The notes under the pieces: generated by a model
Told to the model about the DNA's origin: nothing
Database searches by the model: none
What the model saw: only the letters and a program-made list of their open reading frames with translations
Shown here: positions 51,977-61,604 of the stretch, piece by piece
Layout: every line of letters begins with the position of its first letter
Numbering within the stretch: the first letter of the stretch is position 1
Made by a program: the position numbers and the translations under genes
NCBI GenBank assembly: GCA_036971475.1
Contig: JBAIZL010000008.1
Span: 30,376,219-30,440,218 of the forward strand
Length of the DNA stretch: 64,000 bases
Reading direction: 5' to 3'
DNA from: Prosapia bicincta
Taxonomy: Eukaryota > Arthropoda > Insecta > Hemiptera > Cercopidae

Positions 51977-52036
51977 GTAAGTAAAATATTTATGTTTACT
52001 ATTTCACATTTTACACTTATTTAGTTCAATGCAGTA

Positions 52037-52650
52037 TGTTTAACATAGTTCAATCATTACAATGAAAATATTGGTGAGAACCCCAATACCACAAAAATAA
52101 TAAAAAATAACAAATAAAACAAGTTACTTAAGATTAAACCCTTATGTACATTTCGATGACCATATCATCAGCAGAGATTCTTATTACACAATTACAATCT
52201 ATCAAACAAGAAGTTACAAACTAGAGTGATACCAATTGTTTTCTACGGTCACTATATATAGGCGTGAGGTAAGCTGTGCCCCCTCTCCGCCCTCGACCAA
52301 CAAATAACGATGGGCCATTTTGAACCAAATAGGCTATGTCAAAAAATACAATATAATAATACATATGTAATATTTTATCTAAATGTATCAACTCAAAAAA
52401 GTCACTTAATAGTTAAATTAATTAATCATGATAAAGGGCCTATCCCTAATTCACCTTTATATACTTTACTTAAATAGCCTTTTTTCAAATATGACGCATT
52501 AATTTAATTGGTTTTATTTTATTTATTGTTCTTAGCTGTAGTTTTTATTACATATGTATTATTATAGTGTACTTTTTGGCATAGCCTATTTGGTTCAAAA
52601 TGGCCGATCATTATTTGTTGGTCGAGGGCGGAGAGGGGGCAAGGCTTACC
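52037..52650. repeat. Foldback-like element split by the non-LTR insertion, left part
   Basis: 52037-52400 is the reverse complement of the repeat found in each cassette intron (for example 55390-55740), and 52490-52650 starts the same repeat in + orientation ('catagcctatttggttcaaa'). The + arm resumes at 54755-54985 after the retrotransposon. So this locus has an inverted pair, while the cassettes hold only the + arm. Family unknown; the hammerhead-like motif inside suggests a Penelope-related origin. Confidence 0.7.
52145..52185 (-). ncRNA. Hammerhead-like motif in foldback element (core GAAA kept)
   Basis: On the minus strand: CTGATGA (52171-52165), a shortened stem II region, GAAA (52154-52151), palindromic ATGTACAT, A, AGGG. 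Stem II here overlaps the core, so folding is doubtful, but the box order and palindromic stem III match the other motifs. Confidence 0.4.
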
Positions 52651-52696
52651 TACTTACTTTATCCAACGCCTGCCCTTGGTAACCGACCATTTGGCA

Positions 52697-53050
52697 TCAT
52701 GCAGACCAGTAGAGCTTGGAGAGTCTGGTTTTTGGGTTGCTATTGTATGCTTCGAGCTGTGGGCAGGCAGGAAGGTGGTCTCCATCCATCTTTCCTGTTT
52801 GGCACAAGGGGCACCGATCCGTGTCCGCCAGCCCAATGCGATGAAGGTGCGCCTGAAGGTAGTCGTGTCCTGTGGTTAGACGGAACAGCGCAACACTGAT
52901 AGGTCGAGGCAGGTTTTTTGGAATGGGGTTGGTGCAAAGTCCTTGCCATCTCTTTCCAACAGCCAGGTTTTCTTGTGATGTTTTCAAGTACGTCTTAGCT
53001 GCTGCGTGAATCCTGGTGTAAGCAGAGCCCAGTGATATTTTGATTTGTGG
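52697..53050 (-). pseudogene. Non-LTR C-terminal zinc-knuckle-like domain
   Basis: RLTTGHDYLQAHLHRIGLAD then RCPLCQTGKMDGDHLPACPQ show a CxxC...H...C arrangement usual at the C-terminus of RNase H-bearing non-LTR elements and RT-like proteins. Shifted by one frame relative to the RNase H. Confidence 0.75.
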
Positions 53051-53466
53051 CAGCACCCACTCTTGGCAAGGTTGTCAGCTTTTTCGTTCCCTGTTGTGCC
53101 AACGTGGCTGGGAATCCATTGGAGCGCAATTCTGAAGCCTGCCTCTTGGCATAGTTGCATTTTTTCTCTGCACGACACTGTCAAGGTGCAGTCAGTTGGT
53201 GTGTTAGAGGTAACTGCCAAAATCGCTGATTGTGAATCAATCAGGAATACAACCTGCCGCGGCGAAAGTCGCATGACGCATGATGCTGCTTCTCCTATGG
53301 CCACAACCTCACCATCAAAATTGCTGCAGCAGAGGCCCACAGCTACCGAGCCCTGAAATAATTTTGAAAAATATCCTGCTCCAGTTTCTCCACTTGAAGG
53401 GTTTGAAGATCCATCTGTGTAAACATGAAGCCAGTCACTTTCAGGGAATCGTTCGTTGATGGTCAT
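52984..53466 (-). pseudogene. Non-LTR RNase H domain
   Basis: WLHVYTDGSSNPSSGETGAG (first Asp), NFDGEVVAIGEAAS (Glu), VVFLIDSQSAILAV (Asp) and ALQWIPSHVGTTGNEKADNL (His and last Asp) give all four RNase H catalytic residues. It is separated from the RT by a TAA that replaces a sense codon in the same frame, and a frameshift lies near 53050 before the C-terminal segment. Confidence 0.9.
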
Positions 53467-53475
53467 TAATGTTGC

Positions 53476-54729
53476 TTACCTGAGTTCAATATCCATAGCC
53501 TGTGACTTTGGTTTCACCTGGTCAACAAGGTTTAGAAAAACTGGAGGTAGGTTGTCAAAGACTCGATTGTGTTGATTTAATGAGGCAGCTTCTGCATGAA
53601 GGAAAAGGTTATATTTTTGTTCCAGCTGTAGAGCTTTGATTACTGAAGTAATCTGAATTCTGAGGCGGGAAGTGGCAGCTTTATATGTTTCCCAAAACTT
53701 TCTATTTGTTCTTTTATTTTTTTCCCAGAATTTTAGGAGACATTTGTCTCTTCTGACTTCCAAGGGTTCCAGTCCTGTTTGGATTTCCATAGCTAGTATT
53801 GGAGTCGATTTAGCTCCTCCAGTTATGAGCCTCATGTTATTATTTTGAACCTTGTCTAGCTTCTTTAGGCAATTTGAGCTGGCCAGGTTGAACACCTCTC
53901 CTTCATACTCCATTGTTGGCCGTACATAGGTCCGGTACGTTGAATTTAGAACATCCTGGGTAGCACCCCATGTAGTTGCTGTTAATCTCTTCAGCAGTTT
54001 GCTTCTGTTGGTGGCTACTTCGGCTGTTGCCTCAATATGATTTGCAAAGTTTAGCTTCCTGTCTAACGTGATGCCAAGATATCGTGGAGTATCTTCATGG
54101 TTTAAAGTTTTGTTGTTTAACTTGATCCTCAGTTTTGGCGGCTTAGTTGAAAGGGTGAATAGAGTGAAAACAGTCTTTTTCTCACTAACTACCATTTGGT
54201 TGTAGTTGGCCCAGTCAGCAACTCTGCTACGGGTTCGATTTATAGTTTATTCCAGGTTCGAAGGAGTCCCGCTTGAAGCCAAAAAGACAAGGTCGTCCAC
54301 AAAAAGTAAGGTTGATATGTCCGGTACTTCTTTTACTATTTTTAAGAGGTCGTTTATCATAATATTGAAAAGGATACAACTGAGTACTGCTCCCTGCGGT
54401 AGGCCGTTACGTTGCTGTTTAAATGACGAAATTGTGCCTCAGAAACGGACTTGAACATGCCTCTGTGCCAGAAAAGACTTCACCCATCCTAAGAGTTTTC
54501 CAGTTATTCCTAATTTTTGGAGTTTGTGCAACAGAAGCTTCCTCCATATTCTGTCATAGGCTTCCTTGAAGTCTACAAAGACTGCCACAGTCGCCATTTT
54601 TCTATGAAAGCCATCCTTCATTGCTTGAACGAGCTTCACAACTTGGTCCATAGTGCCACGGTGTTTCCTAAAGGCAGCTTGCCCATCTGACAGGGCACCG
54701 GTCCTCTCTAGAAAGGGACTCAGACGCAC
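53476..54729 (-). pseudogene. Non-LTR reverse transcriptase, broken
   Basis: QAAFRKHRGTMDQVVKLVQA, then VAVFVDFKEAYDRIWR (motif A, catalytic Asp), a stop after HVQVRF (near 54437), NGLPQGAVLSCILFNIMIND (motif B), FVDDLVFLAS (motif C with F-V-D-D in place of the usual F/Y-A-D-D), another stop near 54250, then TPRYLGITLDRKLNF and RTYVRPTMEYEGEVFN of the thumb. It copies element RNA at the target site. The nonsense codons show it is dead. Confidence 0.88.
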
Positions 54730-54853
54730 AGTCTCTAGACACAGACACTAGAAAGGGCACAGCTTACCTCACGCCTATATATAGTGACCGTAGAGAACGA
54801 TTGGTATCACTCTTGTTTGTAACTTTTTGTTTGCTGGATTGTAATTTTGCAAT

Positions 54854-54902
54854 AAGAACCTCTGATGATGATGACATGGTCATCAAAATGTACATAATGG
54901 AT
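54854..54902 (+). ncRNA. Intronic hammerhead-like motif 1
   Basis: Stem I half GAACCT, CTGATGA (54862), one extra T, stem II GATGAC/GTCATC, then AAAA in place of GAAA, palindromic ATGTACAT, A, and stem I half. The invariant G12 is changed to A, so self-cleavage is not expected. Confidence 0.45.
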
Positions 54903-55154
54903 TAATCTTAAGTAACTTGTTATTTTTGATTATTTTTGTGGTATTGGGGTTATTTCCAATATTTTTATTGTAATATATTGTACCACTGTGCTCTTGATAT
55001 TGCATAGGTCAATCATACTACTCCAAGAAATCTTGCATTGGAGTTTATTAAAAATTCTAACTTCTATATGGTATAAAATGTTATGGCTTTGTGTATGTGT
55101 TTATATATAATGAAATAATGTTCAATATTCTTTTTAATTTTGGATTATTTTCAG

Positions 55155-55226
55155 CATCAGAAGGCATGGACGACGATAGTAGTGAACAAGACGATGTTGA
55201 AAACGATAATTTGCAATCATCAAACA
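55155..55226 (+). CDS. Micro-exon b (72 nt, acidic)
   Basis: Bounded by 'ggattattttcag' and 'gtaagtaaaatatttggc'. Phase 1-1, 24 codons: SEGMDDDSSEQDDVENDN then LQSSN. No Cys, no predicted structure. It is the first of the homogeneous cassettes. By sharing phase with all neighbours it can be added or skipped without changing the frame, as in schistosome micro-exon genes and aphid bicycle genes (comparison of architecture only, not homology). The protein function is unknown. Confidence 0.7.
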
Positions 55227-55608
55227 GTAAGTAAAATATTTGGCATCAATATTTCACATTTTGAAATTATTTATTAGAGTGTGTATTTATAATAATATAT
55301 ATTAGGTTAGGTTATTATTGTTTCTTGAGAAATACCACAGAAGGTTACTACAACCTATAGCAGATTATAATTTATTTATTTATAATTTATTTTATTTATT
55401 GTTCTTAGCTGTAGTTTTTATTACATATGTATTATTATAGTGTACTTTTTGGCATAGCCAATTTGGTTTAAAATGGACAATCGTTATTTTTTGGTCGAGG
55501 GCAGAGAGGGGGCACAGCTTACCTCACGCCTATATATAGTGACAGTAGAGAACGATTGGTATCACTCTAGTTTGTAACTTCTTGTTTGCTGGATTGTAAT
55601 TTTGTAAT

Positions 55609-55657
55609 AAGAACCTCTGATGATGATGACATGGTCATCAAAATGTACATAAGGGTT
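55609..55657 (+). ncRNA. Intronic hammerhead-like motif 2
   Basis: Same layout as 54854-54902: CTGATGA at 55617, GATGAC/GTCATC stem, AAAA, ATGTACAT, then AAGGG pairing with CCT upstream. G12 to A. Confidence 0.45.
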
Positions 55658-55908
55658 TAATCTTAAGTAACTTGTTTTATTTGTTATTTTTGTGGTATTG
55701 GGGTTATTTCCAATATTTTCATTGTAATATATTGTACCACTGTGCTCTTGATATTGCATAGGTCAATCATACTACTCCAAGAAATCTTGCATTGGAGTTT
55801 ATTAAAAATTCGAACTTCTATATGGTATAAAATGTTATGGCTTTGTGTATGTGTTTATATATAATGAAATAATGTTCAATATTCTTTTTAATTTTGGATT
55901 ATTTTCAG

Positions 55909-55980
55909 CATTAGATGACATGGACGACGATAGTAGTGAACAAGACGATGTTGAAAACGATAATTTCCAATCATCAAACA
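55909..55980 (+). CDS. Micro-exon c (72 nt, acidic)
   Basis: Same boundaries and phase as exon b. Encodes LDDMDDDSSEQDDVENDN then FQSSN. Differs from exon b at four bases, all amino-acid changing (S to L, E to D, G to D, L to F). Confidence 0.7.
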
Positions 55981-56362
55981 GTAAGTAAAATATTTGGCAT
56001 CAATATTTCACATTTTGAAATTATTTATTAGAGTGTGTATTTATAATAATATATATTAGGTTAGGTTATTATTGTTTCTTGAGAAATACCACAGAAGGTT
56101 ACTACAACCTATAGCAGATTATAATTTATTTATTTATAATTTATTTTATTTATTGTTCTTAGCTGTAGTTTTTATTACATATGTATTATTATAGTGTACT
56201 TTTTGGCATAGCCAATTTGGTTTAAAATGGCCAATCGTTATTTGTTGGTCGAGGGCAGAGAGGGGGCACAGCTTACCTCACGCCTATATATAGTGACCGT
56301 AGAGAACGATTGGTATCACTCTAGTTTGTAACTTCTTGTTTGCTGGATTGTAATTTTGTAAT

Positions 56363-56411
56363 AAGAACCTCTGATGATGATGACATGGTCATCAAAATGT
56401 ACATAAGGGTT
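56363..56411 (+). ncRNA. Intronic hammerhead-like motif 3
   Basis: CTGATGA at 56371; otherwise as motif 2. Confidence 0.45.
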
Positions 56412-56662
56412 TAATCTTAAGTAACTTGTTTTATTTGTTATTTTTGTGGTATTGGGGTTATTTCCAATATTTTCATTGTAATATATTGTACCACTGTGCT
56501 CTTGATATTGCATAGGTCAATCATACTACTCCAAGAAATCTTGCATTGGAGTTTATTAAAAATTCTAACTTCTATATGGTATAAAATGTTATGGCTTTGT
56601 GTATGTGTTTATATATAATGAAATAATGTTCAATATTCTTTTCAATTTTGAATTATTTTCAG

Positions 56663-56734
56663 CATCAGATGGCATGTACGGCGATAGTAGTAAACAAGAC
56701 GATGTTGAAAACGATAATTTGCAATCATCAAACA
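56663..56734 (+). CDS. Micro-exon d (72 nt)
   Basis: Same boundaries and phase. Encodes SDGMYGDSSKQDDVENDN then LQSSN. Differs from exon b at four bases, all amino-acid changing (E to D, D to Y, D to G, E to K). No stop. Confidence 0.7.
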
Positions 56735-57080
56735 GTAAGTAAAATATTTGGCATCAATATTTCACATTTTGAAATTATTTATTAGAGTGTGTATTTATAA
56801 TAATATATATTAGGTTAGGTTATTATTGTTTCTTGATTATAATTTATTTATTTATAATTTATTTTATTTATTGTTCTTAGCTGTAGTTTTTATTACATAT
56901 GTATTATTATAGTGTACTTTTTTTCATAGCCAATTTAGTTTAAAATGGCCAATCGTTATTTGTTGGTCGAGGGCAGAGAGGGGGCACAGCTTACCTCACG
57001 CCTATATATAGTGACCGTAGAGAACGATTGGTATCACTCTAGTTTGTAACTTCTTGTTTGCTGGATTGTAATTTTGTAAT

Positions 57081-57129
57081 AAGAACCTCTGATGATGATG
57101 ACATGGTCATCAAAATGTACATAAGGGTT
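57081..57129 (+). ncRNA. Intronic hammerhead-like motif 4
   Basis: CTGATGA at 57089; otherwise as motif 2. Confidence 0.45.
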
Positions 57130-57380
57130 TAATCTTAAGTAACTTGTTTTATTTGTTATTTTTGTGGTATTGGGGTTATTTCCAATATTTTCATTGTAAT
57201 ATATTGTACCACTGTGCTCTTGATATTGCATAGGTCAATCATACTACTCCAAGAAATCTTGCATTGGAGTTTATTAAAAATTCGAACTTCTATATGGTAT
57301 AAATTGCTGTGGCTTTGTATATGTGTTTCTATATTATGAAATAATGTTCAATATTCTTTTTAATTTTGGATTATTTTCAG

Positions 57381-57440
57381 AATCAGATGACTCAGACGAC
57401 GATAGTAATGAACAAGACAATAATACGCCATCATCAAACA
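57381..57440 (+). CDS. Micro-exon e (60 nt)
   Basis: Same boundaries and phase, but twelve bases shorter than b-d, keeping the frame. Encodes SDDSDDDSNEQDNNTPSSN after a joint Lys codon. Confidence 0.7.
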
Positions 57441-57822
57441 GTAAGTAAAATATTTGGCATCAATATTTCACATTTTGAAATTATTTATTAGAGTGTGTAT
57501 TTATAATAATATATATTAGGTTAGGTTATTATTGTTTCTTGAGAAATACCACAGAAGGTTACTACAACCTATAGCAGATTATAATTTATTTATTTATAAT
57601 TTATTTTATTTATTGTTCTTAGCTGTAGTTTTTATTACATATGTATTATTATAGTGTACTTTTTTTCATAGCCAATTTAGTTCAAAATGGCCAATCGTTA
57701 TTTGTTGGTCGAGGGCAGAGAGGGGGCACAGCTTACCTCACGCCTATATATAGTGACCGTAGAGAACGATTGGTATCACTCTAGTTTGTAACTTCTTGTT
57801 TGCTGGATTGTAATTTTGTAAT

Positions 57823-57871
57823 AAGAACCTCTGATGATGATGACATGGTCATCAAAATGTACATAAGGGTT
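57823..57871 (+). ncRNA. Intronic hammerhead-like motif 5
   Basis: CTGATGA at 57831; otherwise as motif 2. Confidence 0.45.
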
Positions 57872-58122
57872 TAATCTTAAGTAACTTGTTTTATTTGTTA
57901 TTTTTGTGGTATTGGGGTTATTTCCAATATTTTCATTGTAATATATTGTACCACTGTGCTCTTGATATTGCATAGGTCAATCATACTACTCCAAGAAATC
58001 TTGCATTGGAGTTTATTAAAAATTCGAACTTCTATATGGTATAAATTGCTGTGGCTTTGTATATGTGTTTCTATATTATGAAATAATGTTCAATATTCTT
58101 TTTAATTTTGGATTATTTTCAG

Positions 58123-58182
58123 AATCAGATGACGCGGACGACGATAGTAGTGAACAAGACGATAATTTGTCATCATCAAACA
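58123..58182 (+). CDS. Micro-exon f (60 nt)
   Basis: Same boundaries and phase as exon e, with the same 12-base loss. Encodes SDDADDDSSEQDDNLSSSN. About seven base differences from exon e, nearly all amino-acid changing. Confidence 0.7.
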
Positions 58183-58329
58183 GTAAGTAAAATATTTGGT
58201 ATCAATATTTCACATTTTGAAATTATTTATTAGAGTATGTATTTATAATAATATATATTAGGTTAGGTTATTATTGTTTCTTGAGAATTACCACAGAAGG
58301 TTACTACAACCTATAGCAGATTATAATTT

Positions 58330-58925
58330 AACTCAACAGATTACACGAAAATGATTGTTTTTTATTTACTAATATCAGAATATCATGGAAACACTGAAAA
58401 CTAAGAAACAACAAAGTAAAAGAACAAAGTGGTAGTAAAATTATCACAAAGTTTTAAAACATGAAAGACATATTATACTGCTGACTTGAACAAAACTAAA
58501 TGCTAAATTGATTTAGTCTTCAATAAAACCATATTGCAAGTTAGGAAGAAGAGAATGTTTTTAGAGTATTAAACAAAGTGGGCAGTTGATAAATTTCTCC
58601 AACAATATGCAAAAAGCACTTTTGCGAGATACTGGTGAATAGCTATTAGGAATTATTATTTGGTACAGATTTCTAGATCTCTACTAGTTATTTTAATCAA
58701 TGCTACATCAAATTTAAAACTTTCAAGTATTTGAAAACAAAAATTGTCAATTTTGTTATACAGCCTATTAAGAGTTTTGGCAGGTCTAACTTTCTTTGAA
58801 ATGGCTCATACATAGTTTATTGCCTCAAAATTTGAAGTCAAAATATTATAAACAAGCTGAGATGTTGCACCTTTATGTAAATATTTCATTAAATTCAATC
58901 AATCAAAAAATGTATTATATAATTT
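58330..58925 (+). other. Intron sequence, nothing recognised
   Basis: Between the last homogeneous cassette and the Penelope 3' end. No exon with matching phase or acidic bias found. Confidence 0.45.
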
Positions 58926-58929
58926 TTTA

Positions 58930-59165
58930 TCACATCTCAACACACTAGAACAATATGAAATTTACAGACACACAAAAAACACAAAGTACAAACATAATAA
59001 ACGAACAAACACAATACAAGTCACACATACTCTTTGATACTATCGAAAACCTGCCTTTAAAACTGTCACTGCTTGACCAGACATCTCCAAGCAGAAGACA
59101 CTGATGAAGATCGCTACATAGCGATTGAAAACGTTCTGTCTCAGTAAGTTTTAACAAATTTACAA
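58930..59165 (+). mobile_element. Penelope-like element 3' end (plus strand)
   Basis: Matches the reverse complement of about 61070-61220 ('ctagaacaatatgaaattta', 'actctttgatactat', 'gaaaacctgcctttaaa') and ends with a hammerhead motif. Only the 3' untranslated end is present. It lies inside the intron between exons f and g, facing the minus-strand copy at 60690-61600. Confidence 0.75.
59096..59141 (+). ncRNA. Hammerhead ribozyme-like motif, best preserved
   Basis: AGACA (59096-59100) pairs with TGTCT (59137-59141) as stem I. CTGATGA (59101-59107), then A, then stem II GATCGCT/AGCGATT with a 4-base loop, GAA (59127-59129), palindromic stem III AACGTT (59130-59135), C at position 17 (59136). 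All invariant core bases are present. Predicted cut after 59136. Type I hammerheads with tiny stem III in Penelope-like elements are thought to work as dimers. Confidence 0.68.
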
Positions 59166-59721
59166 AATTTAAAGTTTAGATAGTCATAAACTATTGTTTA
59201 AGTGATTAATACAAGAAAATTATTCTATAAATTTGTGAAAAAATTTGCAAGGAAAATTTTGGTACCAAATACACGATTGCTAGAGAATTATGGAGTAGTG
59301 GTCATATTTTTGGTAAGCCACTAGTTGAAATCAATCGAATATACATGTAACTCAAATGATATACATGAATTTGTAAAATATTTCTTTGTATTGATTTACG
59401 TATATGATAACACACAGAAAAATAAGCCTGAACTTGACATTTCAAGATGATGCTCTACACAGTTAATAATAAATTATAAGATTTTTTACATTTTAGAATT
59501 CTTTGGAGCTAGGTTTAACTATACGTTTAAGTATATACCCAATATGCTGAGTAAAGATATGTGATTCGGGGTTATTGATATTTAGTGTTTTTATATTCTG
59601 GTTTTTTATTCTTAAAATTTCTAAACCTGTAAAATTTTTTTTATTTTTATGTGAACAGTTTCTTTTAACTTATAAAAACAAATTGAGTGCCAACATTTGA
59701 AAAATATTCTATCATTTTCAG

Positions 59722-59787
59722 ACATTGAAGTCATTCAATTAGACGAGTCTCATAGTGAAGATGGCGTGAATAATGTCCCTGTGAATA
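59722..59787 (+). CDS. Micro-exon g (66 nt)
   Basis: Preceded by 'ctatcattttcag' and followed by 'gtaagt'. Phase 1-1, 22 codons: IEVIQLDESHSEDGVNNVPV. Not part of the homogeneous cassettes, but the same phase and acidic bias. Confidence 0.6.
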
Positions 59788-60014
59788 GTAAGTAAATTAT
59801 GATTATAATGGTTATTTACAACTTAAGCCATTTCCAATTAACTTTGTTCAGGAATTGAGTTTTATGAGAGTATATATATTGCTTCAGGTTAGAGATTCTG
59901 CTTTCTGTAAAATCTTTTAGGATATATGTTTTACAACATTATTTTGTGTGAACAATTTTTATAAAAACCAATAATGTTCAATATTCTTGAAGAATTTGCT
60001 TGTATTGATTTCAG

Positions 60015-60086
60015 CACCTGAGAGCAGCCAAGAAGATACCGTTCAAACTGGAGAAGATGAAGGTGAAACTTCGTCCCCTTTAAATA
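60015..60086 (+). CDS. Micro-exon h (72 nt)
   Basis: Preceded by 'ttgatttcag' and followed by 'gtgagt'. Phase 1-1: PESSQEDTVQTGEDEGETSS then PLN. The upstream intron contains 'aataatgttcaatattc' (about 59976), the same block that precedes exons b-f and i, so the whole exon series shares descent. Confidence 0.65.
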
Positions 60087-60723
60087 GTGAGTTTAATATT
60101 TATGCTACAAAATGTATATTTTGGAATTCTTTGGTATTCTACAAAGGTTATAGATAAGCCACATGTAATATTCTATGTAAAAGATATGTTCTATTTTGGA
60201 AATATTACAGAGAATACTTTAATCATAGTTAAACCCTTGAAGTATGTATAGTGCTTAGTATTTTTTTCATATTTCTTTTTTATAAAACATGTATCTATTC
60301 AGAAAAAGAAAATTTTATAAACTATAACCCTGAGAGTTTTAAATTGACCATATGAAAAATCAAGAAGATTACACAAGAAATCAAATAGGCAAAGGTTTTG
60401 TGGAGCACTAACCTAGATTCAGTGCACTATCTAAAACAAAATTTCAATTTTCAGAGAAACATAAGAATATTTATACTGACAAGTTAAAGAGCAACTACCT
60501 ACTTACAATTTCAAAAGCCAAAATACACAATGTTGAAGGAAGTAATAATTGGGGATGGAATAAGGTAACATTTAACATGAATGAGATGCACACTTACTAT
60601 ACTAATAATTGTAAGATACAGAGGGATTGGAAAACAGACTGGGACTCACCCAACCCATATTGTATTAATCACTTTTACATTGGTTTATGACTATCCGAAC
60701 TTTAATTTTGTAAAAACTTACTT

Positions 60724-60769
60724 AGTTGGAACGTTTTTGATCGCTCCATGGCGATCTTCATCAGTGTCT
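60724..60769 (-). ncRNA. Hammerhead-like motif, tandem copy 1
   Basis: CTGATGA (60764-60758), stem II ATCGC..GCGAT, then AAAA instead of GAAA, AACGTT. Stem I half AGACA is present but the partner is changed. G12 lost. Confidence 0.45.
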
Positions 60770-60872
60770 AAATTTTGCGCTTGGAGTTGTTAGGTTAAGC
60801 CGTGCATATTATATTAATCACTTTTACATTAGTTTATGACTATCCGAACTTGAATTTTGTAACAACTTACTG

Positions 60873-60918
60873 AGACAGAACATTTTTGATAGCTCCATGG
60901 CGATCTTCATCAGTGTCT
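60873..60918 (-). ncRNA. Hammerhead-like motif, tandem copy 2
   Basis: Stem I AGACA/TGTCT is intact (60918-60914 with 60877-60873), and CTGATGA is at 60913-60907. GAAA has become AAAA and AACGTT has become AATGTT. Confidence 0.5.
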
Positions 60919-61022
60919 AAATTTTGCGCTTGGAGTTGTTAGGTTAGGCCGTACATATTGTATTAATCACTTTTACATTAGTTTATGACTATCCGAACTT
61001 TAATTTTGTAACAACTTACTGA

Positions 61023-61069
61023 GAGATGAAACATTTTTGATAGCTCCATGGCGATCTTCATCAGTGTCT
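61023..61069 (-). ncRNA. Hammerhead-like motif, tandem copy 3
   Basis: CTGATGA at 61064-61058, same stem II as copy 2, AAAA core, AATGTT, and a damaged stem I partner. Confidence 0.42.
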
Positions 61070-61239
61070 AAATTTTGCGCTTAGAGTTGTTGATAGGTTA
61101 AGCGGTGACGCTTTAAAGGCAGGTTTTCAATAGTATCAAAGAGTATATGTGATTTGCATTGGGTTTGTTCATTTGATATGTTTGTATTTTATGTGTTTTT
61201 AAATTTCATATTGTTCTAGTGTGTCGAGATATGGTCTTT

Positions 61240-61560
61240 TTTTGTACATGTTTAAGATTCCTAGGTTATGGTAAATGTCTGTGTATTTGAGTCCTGTTTC
61301 TTTTAGGTGGAAACAGAGTTTCCTCGAGAGTTTTAGGTGGTTTCGAATGGAGAATGCTGAGTTGGTGTTCTGTTAAGTGATTTTGTGTGTTCCTCGACTC
61401 TTTGTTTAAAGCTGCGAACTGTTTACTCAATGTAGAATTTGTTGCAGTTTGTACAGTTTAATTTGTATACTCCTGGTGCTTGTGGTTTATCTATGTTGTT
61501 AATATCGGGTTGTATTTTGTATTGTAGTTTGTAATTAGTATTGTATGCTATTTTGTATCC
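61240..61560 (-). pseudogene. Penelope-like GIY-YIG endonuclease, decayed
   Basis: Reads AYNTNYKLQYKIQPDINNID, then APGVYKLNCTNCNKFYIE followed by a stop where GQT is expected, then FKQRVEEHTKSLNRTPT, with further stops. It aligns with the endonuclease at 19437-19877 (GVYKLECDHCNKVYIGQT and KDRYKEH), including the Cys pair between the G-VY and YIG halves. Clearly the same domain, clearly inactive. Confidence 0.8.
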
Positions 61561-61604
61561 TGTATTTTGAGAAATTTGTGGGCATGTCAACTACTATGTT
61601 ACTG

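Larger units (their letters stand above)
52652..54754 (-). mobile_element. 5'-truncated non-LTR retrotransposon with RNase H
   Basis: RT, RNase H and a C-terminal zinc-like domain on the minus strand, in that order. The insertion is flanked by near-identical 15-base copies, 'gggcaaggcttacct' (52637-52651) and 'gggcacagcttacct' (54755-54769), a target-site duplication inside the foldback repeat. The RNase H places it among I/Loa-type or similar RNase H-bearing clades; the exact clade is not settled. Confidence 0.85.
54985..58330 (+). repeat. Tandem intron-exon cassettes of about 720-754 bp
   Basis: Five cassettes with exon starts at 55155, 55909, 56663, 57381 and 58123 (spacings 754, 754, 718, 742). 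Introns are almost identical: by eye the 682-bp introns after exons b and c differ at about six sites. The third intron lacks about 36 bp ('gagaaataccacagaagg' region). The last two introns share 'ataaattgctgtggctttgt' where the first ones have 'ataaaatgttatggctttgt', so copies e and f form a second subtype. Confidence 0.92.
60690..61600 (-). mobile_element. Penelope-like element with three tandem 3' repeats (minus strand)
   Basis: On the minus strand, an endonuclease relic (about 61560-61240) is followed by a 3' region and then three copies, 149-151 bp apart, of a segment containing a hammerhead-like motif. Tandem terminal repeats carrying hammerheads are typical of these elements. Same family as 58930-59165. 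Confidence 0.75.

Noticed and set aside
55562..57973. Identical 65-codon minus-strand open frames in each cassette
   Set aside because: They are antisense to the duplicated intron repeat and cover the hammerhead-like motif; identity reflects intron homogeneity and there is no domain or independent support.
60452..60570. Possible extra exon after 'caattttcag' at 60443-60454
   Set aside because: The open stretch is not acidic, its downstream GT is weak ('gtaaca') and its length and phase do not match the series.
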